DNA of 64,000 nucleotides from Allomuricauda ruestringensis DSM 13258. Its GTDB lineage: Bacteria; Bacteroidota; Bacteroidia; Flavobacteriales; Flavobacteriaceae. Where the stretch lies: the NCBI RefSeq assembly GCF_000224085.1, contig NC_015945.1:2534501-2598500 (forward strand). The letters are read 5' to 3'. Both the position numbers and the translations under genes were made by a program. The notes beneath the pieces were generated by a model. The model did not search any database and was not told the DNA's origin. It was given only the letters and a program-made list of their open reading frames with translations. How positions within the stretch are numbered: position 1 is the first letter of the stretch; every line of letters begins with the position of its first letter. Of the stretch, positions 26,621-35,330 are shown piece after piece.

Positions 26621-27646
26621 TTATTCATAAAAATCATTATACCAGTCCACAAATTCCTTTACTCCCTTTTCAATGGGCGTATCGGGCTTGTAGTCGTAGT
26701 CTCTTATCAGGTCGTTCACGTCTGCCCAAGTACTTTCTACATCACCAGGTTGAATGGGCATTAAATTACGTTTGGCGGGTGTGTCCAAAGAGGACTCAAT
26801 GGCATCAATAAAATCCGTAAGCTTAACCTGTTTGTTGTTGCCAATATTATAAATCTTATAAAGTTCGTCCTTTCGTTTGCTTTCTGCTACAGGCGTTTCA
26901 ATAATTTTGGACATTCCTCCGACAATATCGTCCACATAGGTAAAGTCTCTGGCCATATTGCCATAGTTGAACACATTAATGGGCTTGCCCTTTTTTATGG
27001 CATCCACAAAGAGGAACAGGGCCATGTCCGGTCTGCCCCAAGGGCCATAAACGGTAAAGAACCGAAGCCCGGTAGTGGGCAGCTGGTACAAGTGGCTATA
27101 GGTGTGTGCCATAAGCTCATTGCTCTTTTTGGTGGCAGCATAAATACTAATGGGCCTATCCACGGTGTCTTCCGTAGAAAAGGGAATTTTTTCGTTCAAT
27201 CCGTAAACGCTGGAGCTACTGGCATACACCAAGTGCTTAACGTTGCCATGTCGGCAGCATTCCAATAAATTGGCGAAACCCACCACATTGCTTTGAATGT
27301 ATGCATCGGGATTTTCCAAACTATAACGTACTCCGGCCTGGGCCCCCAGATTACAGACTACATCGAAAGTGTTTTCTTGAAATAGCCGATCCAAACCTTG
27401 GCGGTCGGCGAGATCGAGTTTTATGAACTTCATTTGCTCGCCATGCAATGTGCTTGAGGATATTTGTCCGTCCACTTCTGCTTTAGCTCTTGGAATGCCC
27501 AGTTGCTGTATACGGGCATATTTTAACCCAACATCATAATAATCGTTGATATTGTCCAAACCAATTACGGTATGTCCGTTTTTGATCAGAAGCTCACAAA
27601 GGTGGTATCCTATAAATCCTGCTGCCCCAGTTACTAAGATGTTCAT
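26621..27646 (-). CDS. UDP-glucuronate 4-epimerase-like SDR enzyme
   Basis: 341 residues of the extended short-chain dehydrogenase/reductase type. The NAD-binding GAAGFIG is at 7-13, and the catalytic Tyr169-x3-Lys173 is in IYAATKKSNE. The loop DNINDYYDVGLK and SLENPDAYIQSNVVGF are characteristic of UDP-glucuronate epimerases that make UDP-galacturonate. It follows ugd (28877) and a GT4 gene on the same strand, which fits supply of UDP-GlcA. A UDP-GlcNAc or UDP-glucose epimerase is less likely from the loop pattern. Confidence 0.85.
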   Translation of the reverse strand: MNILVTGAAGFIGYHLCELLIKNGHTVIGLDNINDYYDVGLKYARIQQLGIPRAKAEVDGQISSSTLHGEQMKFIKLDLADRQGLDRLFQENTFDVVCNLGAQAGVRYSLENPDAYIQSNVVGFANLLECCRHGNVKHLVYASSSSVYGLNEKIPFSTEDTVDRPISIYAATKKSNELMAHTYSHLYQLPTTGLRFFTVYGPWGRPDMALFLFVDAIKKGKPINVFNYGNMARDFTYVDDIVGGMSKIIETPVAESKRKDELYKIYNIGNNKQVKLTDFIDAIESSLDTPAKRNLMPIQPGDVESTWADVNDLIRDYDYKPDTPIEKGVKEFVDWYNDFYE

Positions 27647-27679
27647 TGGTTATTTTTTATAAATTCTTATTGCTATATA

Positions 27680-28792
27680 TTATTTCGCTGAGCTTTTCTT
27701 TAAAATATCCTCGATATATTTTTCGGTCGAGGCTGCCATTTGGTGTGTTGAGAAGGTTTCCAAAAAGGTTTTTCTTGAATTCTCGCCCAACTCCACCATC
27801 AGTTCCTTATCCCGTATCAAATTGGAGAGCTTTTCTGCCAAATGGTTGGGATTTTCTTTTGGAATTAAATATCCATTGTAACCGTCCCTCACCATTTCAT
27901 GAACCCCGCCCACATCAGAAGCTACTATGGGAACTCCTACGGACATGGCCTCACATATAGAAAGGGGGAGCCCCTCAAATCTGGAGGTAAGCACAAAAAT
28001 ATCCGACTTGTTCAAAAATGAGGGAATATCGTTGCTTTCGCCATGAAAGGTAATCAAATGATCGATCTTCATTTTCTTGGACAGATCCACAAATTCTTGG
28101 TGTAAATCCCCATGGCCCACCAAATCCACTTGGATAGGTGCATCTTTTAAGGATTGTAAGGCCTTGAACAGGGTCATGTGATCCTTTTGATACGAAAAAC
28201 GGGCCGTCATCAATATGGTAATCGGGTCTTCTTTTGCTTCTTTCCGTTCTTCTTTTAAAAAGTCCGGACTTCCGTTATAAATTACGCGCATTCTGGATTC
28301 GGGGACTATGCTGTGCTTTGAGGCCAAATTGAAATCAAATGCTGAAACGGTGATCAAATGGTCGGTAAACCTGCCCATCACTTTTTCAATGGCCATGTAC
28401 ACATATCGCTTAAGCCCTTTTACCCCGGGCGTGAACGACCAACCATGGACTGTGAAAATGTTGGGCACTCCTATTTTATGACAAGCAAGTCGGCATAAAA
28501 TTCCTGCTTTGGACGAATGCGAGATTACAATATCCGGTGCTTCCTGTTTCAATAATTCGCAGATGGTCTTGTAGCATTTAAAGTCGTTTATGGGCGAAAT
28601 TTCCCTTTTAAGACTTGGTATGCAGGTAACCTTTACGTTAAGTGCTTCAAGCCGTTTGGTCAAAGTGCCCTCTTGTCCGACCATTACCTGAACCTCATGA
28701 CCGCTTTTGACCATGGCTTCCGTGTTATTGAAAAGCACCATTTGAGCTCCACCAATTGGTTCGCTAAGTGTAATAACCTGGATTATCTTCAT
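27680..28792 (-). CDS. GT4 glycosyltransferase (EPS)
   Basis: 370 residues from the ATG at 28792; the frame is open 60 bases further but the preferred start gives MKIIQVITLSEPIGGAQMV, the standard N-terminus. Other landmarks are ISHSSKAGILCRLACHK, VHGWSFTPGVKG, the donor site MTARFSYQKDHMTLFKAL and E-x7-E in FEGLPLSICEAMSVGVPIV, close to the PelF/CapM-type GT4 enzymes. Lies between ugd and the epimerase, so it may use UDP-GlcA or UDP-GalA; this is inference. Confidence 0.88.
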   Translation of the reverse strand: MKIIQVITLSEPIGGAQMVLFNNTEAMVKSGHEVQVMVGQEGTLTKRLEALNVKVTCIPSLKREISPINDFKCYKTICELLKQEAPDIVISHSSKAGILCRLACHKIGVPNIFTVHGWSFTPGVKGLKRYVYMAIEKVMGRFTDHLITVSAFDFNLASKHSIVPESRMRVIYNGSPDFLKEERKEAKEDPITILMTARFSYQKDHMTLFKALQSLKDAPIQVDLVGHGDLHQEFVDLSKKMKIDHLITFHGESNDIPSFLNKSDIFVLTSRFEGLPLSICEAMSVGVPIVASDVGGVHEMVRDGYNGYLIPKENPNHLAEKLSNLIRDKELMVELGENSRKTFLETFSTHQMAASTEKYIEDILKKSSAK

Positions 28793-28876
28793 TTGCCCAA
28801 AAGGTGTGTTTTTCTGTATAATATGCTTGTGGCCATATGGTACGTATATCACATAACTGGATGCTAAACCCTATGG

Positions 28877-30280
28877 TTAGCTTCCGTTTTGCCCGATTTT
28901 GTAGAATTTAAAGCCCAGAGCCTCCATTTTTTTGTGGTCCAAAATTCTACGTCCATCAAAAACAAAGGCTGGCTTAAGCATAAGATCGTGTATGGCTTGC
29001 CAATCATACTCCTTAAATTCATCCCATTCGGTTAACACGGCAATGGCATGGGCATCTTTTGCAGCTTCGATGGGATCGTTTACAACGGTCACCAATTTTT
29101 CGATTTCTTCCCTTGATTTATTACCAAGGTATTCCAGATCGGCATAAATGGTTTCTTTGGACACCTTTGGATCGTACACCACAATATTTGCGTTTTCTTC
29201 CAATAGCGCATCTGCTACATAAATGGCAGCGGATTCGCGGGTATCGTTGGTGTCCTTTTTAAAGGCCCAACCATAGAAAGCTATTTTTTTGCCGGAAACC
29301 GTATTGTAAAGCGTGGCAATAATATTGTCCGCAAAACGTCTTTTTTGGTAATCGTTCATTATGATTACCTGTTCCCAATAATCGGCAACTTCTTGCAATC
29401 CAAAGCTTTTGGCAATGTAAACCAAGTTCAAGATATCTTTTTGAAAACAAGACCCTCCAAAACCAACGGAGGAATTCAAAAACCGAGATCCAATTCTGGA
29501 GTCGTATCCAATTGCCTTGGATACTTCGGCAACATTGGCATCTGTTCTTTCACAAAGTGCCGAAATTGAATTGATGGAAGAGACCCGTTGCGCCAAAAAA
29601 GCATTGGCTACAAGTTTGGAGAGCTCAGAAGACCAAACATTGGTCTGTAAAATACGTTCTTTGGGCAGCCAGTGCTCGTACACCCAGCTTAAGGCATCCT
29701 TTGCTTCTTGTCCAGATGGGGTATCCGCACCACCTATCAATATACGGTCTGCATCGAGCAAGTCATCAATAGCGGTCCCTTCTGCGAGGAATTCGGGGTT
29801 GGACAGGATTTCAAAATTCACATTGTTGCCCGTATTCTCCAAAATACTTTTCAGCGCTTCGGCTGTCCGAACAGGAAGTGTGGATTTTTCAACCACAATT
29901 TTATCGTTAACGGCCACTTTTGCTATGTTTCGGGCACATAGTTCAATATATTTTAGGTCAGCCGCTTGGCCTTTGCCCTTACCGTATGTTTTTGTTGGTG
30001 TGTTCACGGAAATGAAGATCATATCGGCCTCATCTATAGCGCGGTCCACCTCGGTCGAGAAGAACAGGTTTTTCCCTCTGGCCTTTCCTACAACTTCTTT
30101 TAAGCCAGGTTCGTAAATGGGAAGTTTATCCAAATCTTCATGGTTCCAAAGATCTATTCTTTTTTGGTTTATATCGACTACATTTACCGTTATTTCAGGA
30201 CATTTAGAGGCAATTACAGACATAGTGGGGCCTCCAACATAACCGGCTCCAATACAGCAAATATTCTTGATTTTTTTCAT
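28877..30280 (-). CDS. ugd: UDP-glucose 6-dehydrogenase
   Basis: 467 residues, the length and pattern of the eukaryote-like UGDH group. NAD-binding [14 protein letters not shown] (11-24), [31 protein letters not shown], and the catalytic Cys278 in [11 protein letters not shown]. It oxidises UDP-glucose to UDP-glucuronate with two NAD+. First gene of the minus-strand block; with the epimerase it implies an acidic, uronate-containing EPS. It diverges from the Wza-like gene across 529 bases. Confidence in the reaction is high, since all key motifs are intact. Confidence 0.95.
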   Translation of the reverse strand: MKKIKNICCIGAGYVGGPTMSVIASKCPEITVNVVDINQKRIDLWNHEDLDKLPIYEPGLKEVVGKARGKNLFFSTEVDRAIDEADMIFISVNTPTKTYGKGKGQAADLKYIELCARNIAKVAVNDKIVVEKSTLPVRTAEALKSILENTGNNVNFEILSNPEFLAEGTAIDDLLDADRILIGGADTPSGQEAKDALSWVYEHWLPKERILQTNVWSSELSKLVANAFLAQRVSSINSISALCERTDANVAEVSKAIGYDSRIGSRFLNSSVGFGGSCFQKDILNLVYIAKSFGLQEVADYWEQVIIMNDYQKRRFADNIIATLYNTVSGKKIAFYGWAFKKDTNDTRESAAIYVADALLEENANIVVYDPKVSKETIYADLEYLGNKSREEIEKLVTVVNDPIEAAKDAHAIAVLTEWDEFKEYDWQAIHDLMLKPAFVFDGRRILDHKKMEALGFKFYKIGQNGS

Positions 30281-30809
30281 GCTTAATTTTTGTTGAATTC
30301 AAAGATGGTAAAAAAATTATAAGACTTGTACTTGATTTTAGACCAAGTCACTTTTTTTTGGATGAAAGGGAATAATAGTGATTGCATTTAATCGGTCATT
30401 TATTTTTGGTATGATTATTTATTGCGCAAGGGAAAATTCTGTCAGACGATAAAATGGAATCACAAAGATAAAAAGGTAAATTAGTTCGGTTGAACGATTT
30501 TTCATAAGCTTAAACGAAATAAAAAGAGGTTTGTGGAAGACTGATATACTTTTAGTCGCGATTTTATGTTTTATTAAAACTCAAACTATCCTTTAATATT
30601 ATGTCAATACATAAATAGATGTTTTGTTCAAACAAAAGTAAATATTTATTAAATAATGGTTTTGCCAAGAGCGGCTTAAATACGGGTGCATTATCCGCTG
30701 TTGATGGCCGTACCCCTAATTTGTGTGAAAATAGGTTTCTTTGGCAACCAAAGTTATTCTATATTTCGCTTTAAATCGATTTAAGTTCATCTAACCAAAA
30801 TATTCAACA
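30281..30809. other. 529-base divergent control region between ugd and the Wza-like gene
   Basis: No gene seen. A T8-GGATGAAA sequence (30352-30367) resembles the TCGATGAAA motifs upstream of the lyase gene. A promoter-like element for the plus-strand export genes is near the right end. The rest is AT-rich with no clear structure. Confidence 0.5.
30740..30767 (+). promoter_or_regulatory. Candidate promoter of the Wza/Wzc genes
   Basis: TTTG (30740-30743) and TATATTTC (30760-30767; seven of eight to TAnnTTTG) are separated by 16 bases, slightly short of the usual spacing. The ATG follows at 30810. Confidence 0.35.
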
Positions 30810-31583
30810 ATGAAATTTCAACCTCGTAACATAGTACTTTTTTTAATTGCCATAATTTTTCTAGGATCCTGCGCATCTAAAGAGGATGTGGTTTATTTCC
30901 AAAATGCAGCCTTATCCGGTTTGGAGACACAGGTAAAGGAAAGCACATCCACTACTCGGTTCAAAGTCGATGATTTGATCAGTATTTATGTTTCCACCCT
31001 TGATCCAGAAGCCAGTGCCCCATTCAACCTTTTTAGGGGAACACAGGAAGGAGGCATTAGGCCAGAGCAGGTAGATTATTTAGTGGACAAAGAGGGCGAG
31101 ATAGATTTTCCGGTCGTTGGTAAAGTCAAAGTAGTTGGACTTACCCCCGAAGAGTTACGGGTTAAACTGACCGAGCATTTATCGGATTATCTAAAAGACC
31201 CCATTATCAATATTAGATTAAAAAACTTTACCGTCACAGTTCTTGGAGAGGTGAAACGCCCCGGTACATACGTGGTCAATGGGGAGCAAATTACAATTTT
31301 CGAAGCCCTGGGGTTGGCCGGAGATATGACCATTAAAGGCATGCGAAAGAATGTTTTGGTGGTTAGGGAGTTCGACGGAACAAAAGTGTATTACCGGATT
31401 GACCTGACCAACAACAGTGCTGCGGAATCCCCTGTGTACTATCTAACACAAAACGATGTTGTTTATGTTGAACCGAACAAATCGGCCATAACCTCTTCCA
31501 CTTTGGATAACAGGGCCAGTATCACGGTATCCATTGTAACGGCTTTGATTACATCCGCAGTTATTTTAATTTCAAGAAATTAA
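30810..31583 (+). CDS. Wza-like polysaccharide export lipoprotein
   Basis: 257 residues. Lipoprotein signal with Cys21 (FLGSC). The polysaccharide export (Poly_export) domain spans about 45-140 with FKVDDLISIYVSTLDPEA and LVDKEGEIDFPVVGKVKVVG; a SLBB-type domain follows (about 145-225) with VTVLGEVKRPGTYVV. A C-terminal hydrophobic segment (about 236-253) would cross the outer membrane. It forms the outer-membrane channel for the EPS, working with the Wzc-like kinase 30 bases downstream. The short size is usual for Bacteroidota. Confidence 0.9.
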   Translation: MKFQPRNIVLFLIAIIFLGSCASKEDVVYFQNAALSGLETQVKESTSTTRFKVDDLISIYVSTLDPEASAPFNLFRGTQEGGIRPEQVDYLVDKEGEIDFPVVGKVKVVGLTPEELRVKLTEHLSDYLKDPIINIRLKNFTVTVLGEVKRPGTYVVNGEQITIFEALGLAGDMTIKGMRKNVLVVREFDGTKVYYRIDLTNNSAAESPVYYLTQNDVVYVEPNKSAITSSTLDNRASITVSIVTALITSAVILISRN

Positions 31584-31613
31584 TCTACACCAAAAAAATT
31601 TCCACTCATATAT

Positions 31614-34001
31614 ATGGAAAATCCCAATTTGAACGCTAAAATGCAAAGAAATAATTTGAAGGGAGAGCTGGAGAAATACCTGAAGCACAAGCATTGGTTT
31701 GTGCTGTCGGCAATAGTCGCAGTTTCCATTGCATACCTTTATGTAAGGTATGCCACGCCGAAATACCAAGCCAATGCCACCATCCAGATTGTAGAGGAAA
31801 AAAGTGCTCCTTCGGAACTCAGTCTTTTCAGTGATTTGAACTTGTTACCTGGGGGATCAAAAAAGGTCGAGGATGAAATTGAGGTGATGCGTTCCCGAAC
31901 CAATGTAAGACAGGCAGTCATAAACCTGGGGCTCGATAAAAAAGTGATGCATGTAGGCCGGGTAAAAAATTCCGAAATTTATGGTGATGTCCCGGTGAAA
32001 ATTACCATAGATTCCATAAAAAGGGATGTGCAATTCAGTTGTTATATCATTCCAAAGTCCCAAACCAACTTTTTGTACTGGACAGAAGAGAACGAAGAAC
32101 AGCAAAATAGAACTTTTGGTGAGGAGATCACTACTAATCGAGGTAAAATAACAATCCTTCCAGAAGAAAGCAAAAAATTGAAACCTTATATTGGGGAAAC
32201 ATTAAAAATAGTGCTTTCCCCTGTGAGCGATGTTACCTTAAGCTACCAAAAAGCGCTTGGGGCCGCTATTGCCGACGAATATTCCTCAATAATAAATTTG
32301 ACCATCCAAGATGCCGTACAGGAAAAGGCCATGGATTTTTTGAACGAGTTGATACATATCTACAACCTCAACGGAAAAAATGACAAAAAAGCCATTGCCG
32401 ACCGAACTGCTGAATTTATAGATGACAGAATTGCGGATATTTACAGCGACTTATCAGAGGCAGACCAAAGTGCACAAGATTTTAAATCGGACAGGGGGCT
32501 CACGGATATCCAATCACAATCCAATATCAATTTGAACGTAAGTGCGGCAAATCAGCAAGAATTGCAGGATGCACAGATCCAATTACAGATAGCCAACAGC
32601 GTGAGTGATGAACTTGAGAGTCAAGCGGGGTACGGCATTCTTCCTTCCAATATTGGGTTGGCAGATGCTTCGATCACCAGCACAACTGCAAGGTACAACC
32701 AACTGGTTTTGGAACGTGAGCGCCTATTGAAGAGCTCCAATGAAAAAAACCCTGTTATCGTTAACATAGACGAACAGTTGGAGAACCTAAAAAAGAGCAT
32801 GCAATCCAGTTTGAACAGTATGACCAATAATTTGAATTTAAGGGTGAACAACCTTAGTTCACAGTTGGCCACCATCAATTCAAAAATATATTCTGCTCCA
32901 AGGAACGAAAGAGCATTGCGAGAGATTACCCGGAAGCAGCAAACGGTAGAGGGCCTGTACTTGTATTTATTGCAAAAAAGAGAAGAAGCCCAAATTGCAT
33001 ACGCTTCGGCATCACCCAACTCTAAAGTTGTGGATACGGCTTTCCCTGCAAGTAAGTTTCCGGTAGCACCTAAAAAAAGTATTATATACCTAGCGTCATT
33101 TTTATTGGGAATTTTAATTCCTGCCGGAATTGTTTACGGCTTGGATGTAATAGATGACAAGATCCACAGTGCCCATGCATTGGAAAAATTGGTTGTAGGG
33201 GCCGGGGTGCCCGTTATCGGCGAATTGCCCCGATTAAAGAATAAATCCATAAAAACTGTAGCAAAGGACGATCGTTCTGTGCTATCGGAGGCCTTACGAA
33301 TTATCAGGACCAATATGGATTATTTGCTCAAAACGGAACTAAAGGGCGGCAATGCCAGAAAAAACATAATTTATGTCAGTTCCAGCCTTCCAACAGAAGG
33401 AAAAACCTTTTTCTCCACCAACCTTGCCTTGATTTTATCCAGCACGGGCAAAAAAGTCTTATTGGTCGGGGCAGATATTCGAAACCCGAAGTTTTATATG
33501 TTTTTTAACGATGGAAAGGAGCATGTTAAAAATAAGAGGTCAAGCTTTAAGAGGAATGCTGGGTTGACGGATTATTTGTTTGATGACTCCCTTGTTTTGA
33601 AGGATATAACCAATAGTACCGAGGTAAACGAGAACAAAATAGATGTTATCCATTCGGGTAAAACATTTCCAAATCCTTCCGAATTACTTATGAATAATCG
33701 ATTTGGACACCTTATGGACACAGTTTCCCAAGTTTATGATTATGTTATAGTCGATACCGCACCAATGATGCCGGTTACGGATACACTTCTTATAAGTGAA
33801 TACGCCGACCTTTTGGTTTATGTAACTAGAGCGGGCCAATCGAGTATAGGCGACGTAGAGTTCCCACTAAAGCTCAGAAAAGAAGGAAAATTAAATAACC
33901 TGGCCTTTGTGGTGAATGGTGTAAAAGCATCAGAACTAGGCTATGGTGGAAAATATGGATACGGTTATGGCGCCCAAAGTAAAAAGTGGTGGAAATTTTA
34001 G
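31614..34001 (+). CDS. Wzc-like polysaccharide co-polymerase / tyrosine autokinase
   Basis: 795 residues. N-terminal Wzz domain with a membrane helix near 24-45, a long periplasmic coiled-coil region (about 240-470), a GNVR-like stretch and a second helix near 487-510. The cytoplasmic BY-kinase domain has Walker A PTEGKTFFSTN (Lys597), Walker A' VGADIRNPK and Walker B VIVDTAPMMP. The tail is tyrosine-rich (YGGKYGYGYGAQ), the site of autophosphorylation. It controls EPS chain length and export together with the Wza-like lipoprotein; the CpsB-type phosphatase at 55406 is its likely partner. Confidence 0.92.
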   Translation: MENPNLNAKMQRNNLKGELEKYLKHKHWFVLSAIVAVSIAYLYVRYATPKYQANATIQIVEEKSAPSELSLFSDLNLLPGGSKKVEDEIEVMRSRTNVRQAVINLGLDKKVMHVGRVKNSEIYGDVPVKITIDSIKRDVQFSCYIIPKSQTNFLYWTEENEEQQNRTFGEEITTNRGKITILPEESKKLKPYIGETLKIVLSPVSDVTLSYQKALGAAIADEYSSIINLTIQDAVQEKAMDFLNELIHIYNLNGKNDKKAIADRTAEFIDDRIADIYSDLSEADQSAQDFKSDRGLTDIQSQSNINLNVSAANQQELQDAQIQLQIANSVSDELESQAGYGILPSNIGLADASITSTTARYNQLVLERERLLKSSNEKNPVIVNIDEQLENLKKSMQSSLNSMTNNLNLRVNNLSSQLATINSKIYSAPRNERALREITRKQQTVEGLYLYLLQKREEAQIAYASASPNSKVVDTAFPASKFPVAPKKSIIYLASFLLGILIPAGIVYGLDVIDDKIHSAHALEKLVVGAGVPVIGELPRLKNKSIKTVAKDDRSVLSEALRIIRTNMDYLLKTELKGGNARKNIIYVSSSLPTEGKTFFSTNLALILSSTGKKVLLVGADIRNPKFYMFFNDGKEHVKNKRSSFKRNAGLTDYLFDDSLVLKDITNSTEVNENKIDVIHSGKTFPNPSELLMNNRFGHLMDTVSQVYDYVIVDTAPMMPVTDTLLISEYADLLVYVTRAGQSSIGDVEFPLKLRKEGKLNNLAFVVNGVKASELGYGGKYGYGYGAQSKKWWKF

Positions 34002-34082
34002 TCATTCCCATCAAAACAATAAAAAATATAAAAAACAAGTCTGCCAATTGGGCAACCAAAATTAAAATCACCTTCGTTTACA

Positions 34083-34946
34083 ATGGAAAATAGGAAACAT
34101 GCATACCTTGTCATGGCCCATAACGAACCCGAATTGCTATGCAAACTGTTAGGTTGTTTGGATGATGAGCGTAATGACATTTATCTTCATTTGGACCAAA
34201 AATTTGATGCCATATCCGAGAATGACCTAAAAGATCAATGTAAATCTTCCAATGTTTTTTTTATCGAAAGAAAACCGATTTATTGGTCTGGCTATAGTCA
34301 AATAGATTGCGAATTGAGATTGTTGAAGGCGGCCATCCAAAAAAATTATGCCTATTATCACTTGATTTCCGGTGTGGACCTACCTATTAAAAGTCAGGAT
34401 TATATTCATGATTTTTTTGAAAAACACGATGGCCAACAGTTTTTGTCCGTTACCAAGGTAAAGAACTGGAAAATAGCCAGCCGCTATAAATACTATCACT
34501 TTATCAATATTAACAAAAGGTTGCCCAGAAAGTGGTCCAGATCGCTTCGTTATCCATTTGCATTCCTGCAAACTTGTTTGTTTATCAACAGGTTCAGGAA
34601 CAGTAGCTTAAAGGATTTTTATTGGGGCCAGGCTTGGTTCAGCATTACAAACGATTTTGCAAAATACGTCGTGGGCAAAGAAAGATTCATTGCGGAGAAC
34701 TTTGACAACGGTTTTTTTAACGATGAGGTATTTATGCAAACCCTTTTGATGAACTCCGAATTTAAGGACAGCCACTCCTCATCTATGAGCTATGCACGAT
34801 TGATTGATTGGGATAGGGGGAAACCCTACACATGGACTATTGATGAGTTTGATGAGCTTGTGGCTTCAACAGCATTGTTCAGTCGAAAATTTTCAATGAA
34901 CAAAGATCCAGAGGTGATTGAAAAAATACTGGAAAAGATTCAATAA
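34083..34946 (+). CDS. GT14 core-2/I-branching-like beta-glycosyltransferase
   Basis: 287 residues. Landmarks of the family are AYLVMAHNEPELLCKLLGCL at the N-terminus, DIYLHLDQK, YYHLISGVDLPIKS (the Asp-containing acceptor/donor loop), YWGQAWFSITNDFAKYVV and NDEVFMQTLLMNS. Family members transfer GlcNAc or xylose in beta linkage; the bacterial substrate is unknown. It follows the kinase by 81 bases on the same strand and probably adds a branch to the EPS. No membrane segment is evident. Confidence 0.87.
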   Translation: MENRKHAYLVMAHNEPELLCKLLGCLDDERNDIYLHLDQKFDAISENDLKDQCKSSNVFFIERKPIYWSGYSQIDCELRLLKAAIQKNYAYYHLISGVDLPIKSQDYIHDFFEKHDGQQFLSVTKVKNWKIASRYKYYHFININKRLPRKWSRSLRYPFAFLQTCLFINRFRNSSLKDFYWGQAWFSITNDFAKYVVGKERFIAENFDNGFFNDEVFMQTLLMNSEFKDSHSSSMSYARLIDWDRGKPYTWTIDEFDELVASTALFSRKFSMNKDPEVIEKILEKIQ

Positions 34947-35330
34947 AGCCTTGTTTTGGAGGTTTAACGATGTATTGCCTTTCCTTGAAAAGTAGGGTGA
35001 AATTTTCAAGATAACTTGCTTAAATAAGCTTGGGGTATTTGCATCCCGAGCTAATTTACTGTGCTCGAAAACCAATCTGAATAGGCTTGTTTTCAAAAGT
35101 TTATCCACCGTTTTTTACTTTTTTAAATTGGACAAACTGCACATTTCCTCTGTTTATTTTTTCTCCAAAAAAAAGCAAAGCCCCACCCAATACAGATACA
35201 TGGTCATTTAACGATAAAGCATTTGGTTTAATCGAATAAAAACGCTCTTATTAATGGGAGGGGGGCTATTCTATTATTTTTGAGTGTTAGAAAGAATTCT
35301 GGCCAAATTGCTATGAACTATATCAATACC
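34947..35330. other. Region before giant gene B
   Basis: No gene. Contains an eight-base-pair inverted repeat (CTTGAAAA / TTTTCAAG, 34984-34991 with 35003-35010) without a T-run, a GCTTAAATAAGC palindrome (35018-35029), and TATTTTTG (35275-35282), an exact -7 box match just upstream of gene B. That position argues against the in-frame TTG at 35280 as the start. Confidence 0.5.

Noticed and set aside
34984..35010. Inverted repeat after the GT14 gene considered as a terminator
   Set aside because: AT-rich stem, 11-base loop and no T-run.
35280..35330. TTG at 35280 as start of gene B
   Set aside because: It overlaps a -7-like box and adds a non-signal extension; ATG 35331 gives a normal signal peptide.
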